Shown here piece by piece: positions 6,061 through 6,472 of a stretch of DNA of 6,472 bases (positions are counted from its first letter, which is position 1; every line of letters starts with the position of its first letter). The stretch comes from an uncultured Eubacteriales bacterium (GTDB taxonomy: Bacteria; Bacillota; Clostridia; Oscillospirales; Acutalibacteraceae). A model generated the notes under the pieces. The model saw nothing but the letters and a program-made list of their open reading frames with translations, searched no databases and had not been told where the DNA came from. The position numbers and the translations under genes were made by a program. The stretch covers positions 1-6,472 of the forward strand of contig ONSE01000040.1 of assembly GCA_900320415.1 (NCBI GenBank), written 5' to 3'.

Positions 6061-6472
6061 TCAGATCATCTGCTGGTCGAACTCGTAGAGCGCCTCGTTG
6101 ATGAGGAAGCGGTCGTAGACGCCTTTGCCGATGAAATACTCGATGATGATATCGAACTTGCTGCTGTGGGAGAGGGCGAAGCCTGCCTTCTGCAGCAGGT
6201 CGCGCGTCTCGGCGAGGGACAGCTCGAGAGCGACCGCGAGGGCGACTGCTGTCTGGCGGCTCGGCTTATATAACGGATTCGAGCGGAGCTTGGAGAACAG
6301 CTTGCGGTCCATGTGCGCCTTTTTGTAGCACTGGGCGTCGGTCATGCCGCGCTCGTCGATCTTGCGCAGCACCATCTGCGAGAAGCTCTCGTCCATCATG
6401 CGCAGGGCGTCGCTCAGGCTTTGGCTCACTGCCGGCGCCGGCGCGGGCGCCGCTGCCTCCCTCTGCGACGGA
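6061..6472 (-). CDS. C-terminal part of a probable macro-domain (ADP-ribose-binding) protein; lambda-repressor-like helical module; 5' end outside window
   Basis: The frame is open from the right edge of the window to a TGA at 6061-6063, giving 136 residues. The first residues are an Ala/Pro-rich linker (REAAAPAPAPA), followed by ESFSQMVLRKIDERGMTDAQ, YKKAHMDRKLFSKLRSN, KPSRQTAVALAVALELSL, ETRDLLQKAGFALS and SSKFDIIIEYFI. From memory of the family, this block is the C-terminal extension of clostridial macro-domain proteins, often annotated as O-acetyl-ADP-ribose deacetylase or RNase III inhibitor homologues. The macro domain itself would lie beyond 6472 and was not seen. The helical pattern resembles an XRE/lambda-repressor fold, but whether it binds DNA is unknown. 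In-frame starts at 6429 (GTG) and 6399 (ATG) have no ribosome binding site, so a separate small gene is unlikely. It is on the same strand as the kinase operon, 100 bases upstream; co-transcription is possible but not shown. Confidence 0.72.
   Translation of the reverse strand, partial: PSQREAAAPAPAPAVSQSLSDALRMMDESFSQMVLRKIDERGMTDAQCYKKAHMDRKLFSKLRSNPLYKPSRQTAVALAVALELSLAETRDLLQKAGFALSHSSKFDIIIEYFIGKGVYDRFLINEALYEFDQQMI

Overview
The window looks like chromosomal DNA from a GC-rich member of the Clostridia, probably Oscillospiraceae/Ruminococcaceae-like. This is inferred from a Firmicutes-type RNA polymerase beta' subunit without the proteobacterial trigger-loop insertion, strong AGGAGG-type ribosome binding sites, and protein families common in gut Clostridia: a LytS-type histidine kinase with a 7TM sensor, a receiver plus SARP-like regulator, and the C-terminal module of a clostridial macro-domain protein. 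No rRNA, tRNA, CRISPR array, insertion sequence or phage gene was seen.

Layout. Positions 2-2233 (+) hold the C-terminal 743 residues of rpoC, whose 5' end lies outside the window. A strong hairpin terminator follows at about 2241-2281. It has A-rich DNA on one side and T-rich DNA on the other, so it could work in both directions. The next 130 or so bases hold no convincing gene. From 2414 to the right edge everything is on the minus strand and converges on rpoC. In transcription order these genes are: the 3' part of a probable macro-domain protein (6472-6061, partial), a 100-bp gap with a palindrome, a sensor histidine kinase (5960-4080), a response regulator (4083-3301) whose start overlaps the kinase stop as ATGA, an alpha/beta hydrolase (3278-2478) 22 bases further on, and a hairpin terminator with a T-rich tail (2462-2414).

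How the genes work together. The kinase, regulator and hydrolase have the spacing of a single operon. A membrane kinase with an extracytoplasmic sensor of about 170 residues and seven further membrane spans would phosphorylate a DNA-binding regulator. The hydrolase, made from the same message, is a plausible output or a signal-modifying enzyme, but its substrate cannot be read from the sequence.

The most unusual feature is inside rpoC. A 56-residue segment between the first and second zinc-binding cysteines, in the stretch between bridge helix and trigger loop, is present as two gapless tandem copies of about 39% identity. The Cys-to-Cys distance is therefore 132 residues rather than the usual 74-82. 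The rest of the enzyme is conserved, and the reading frame is intact.
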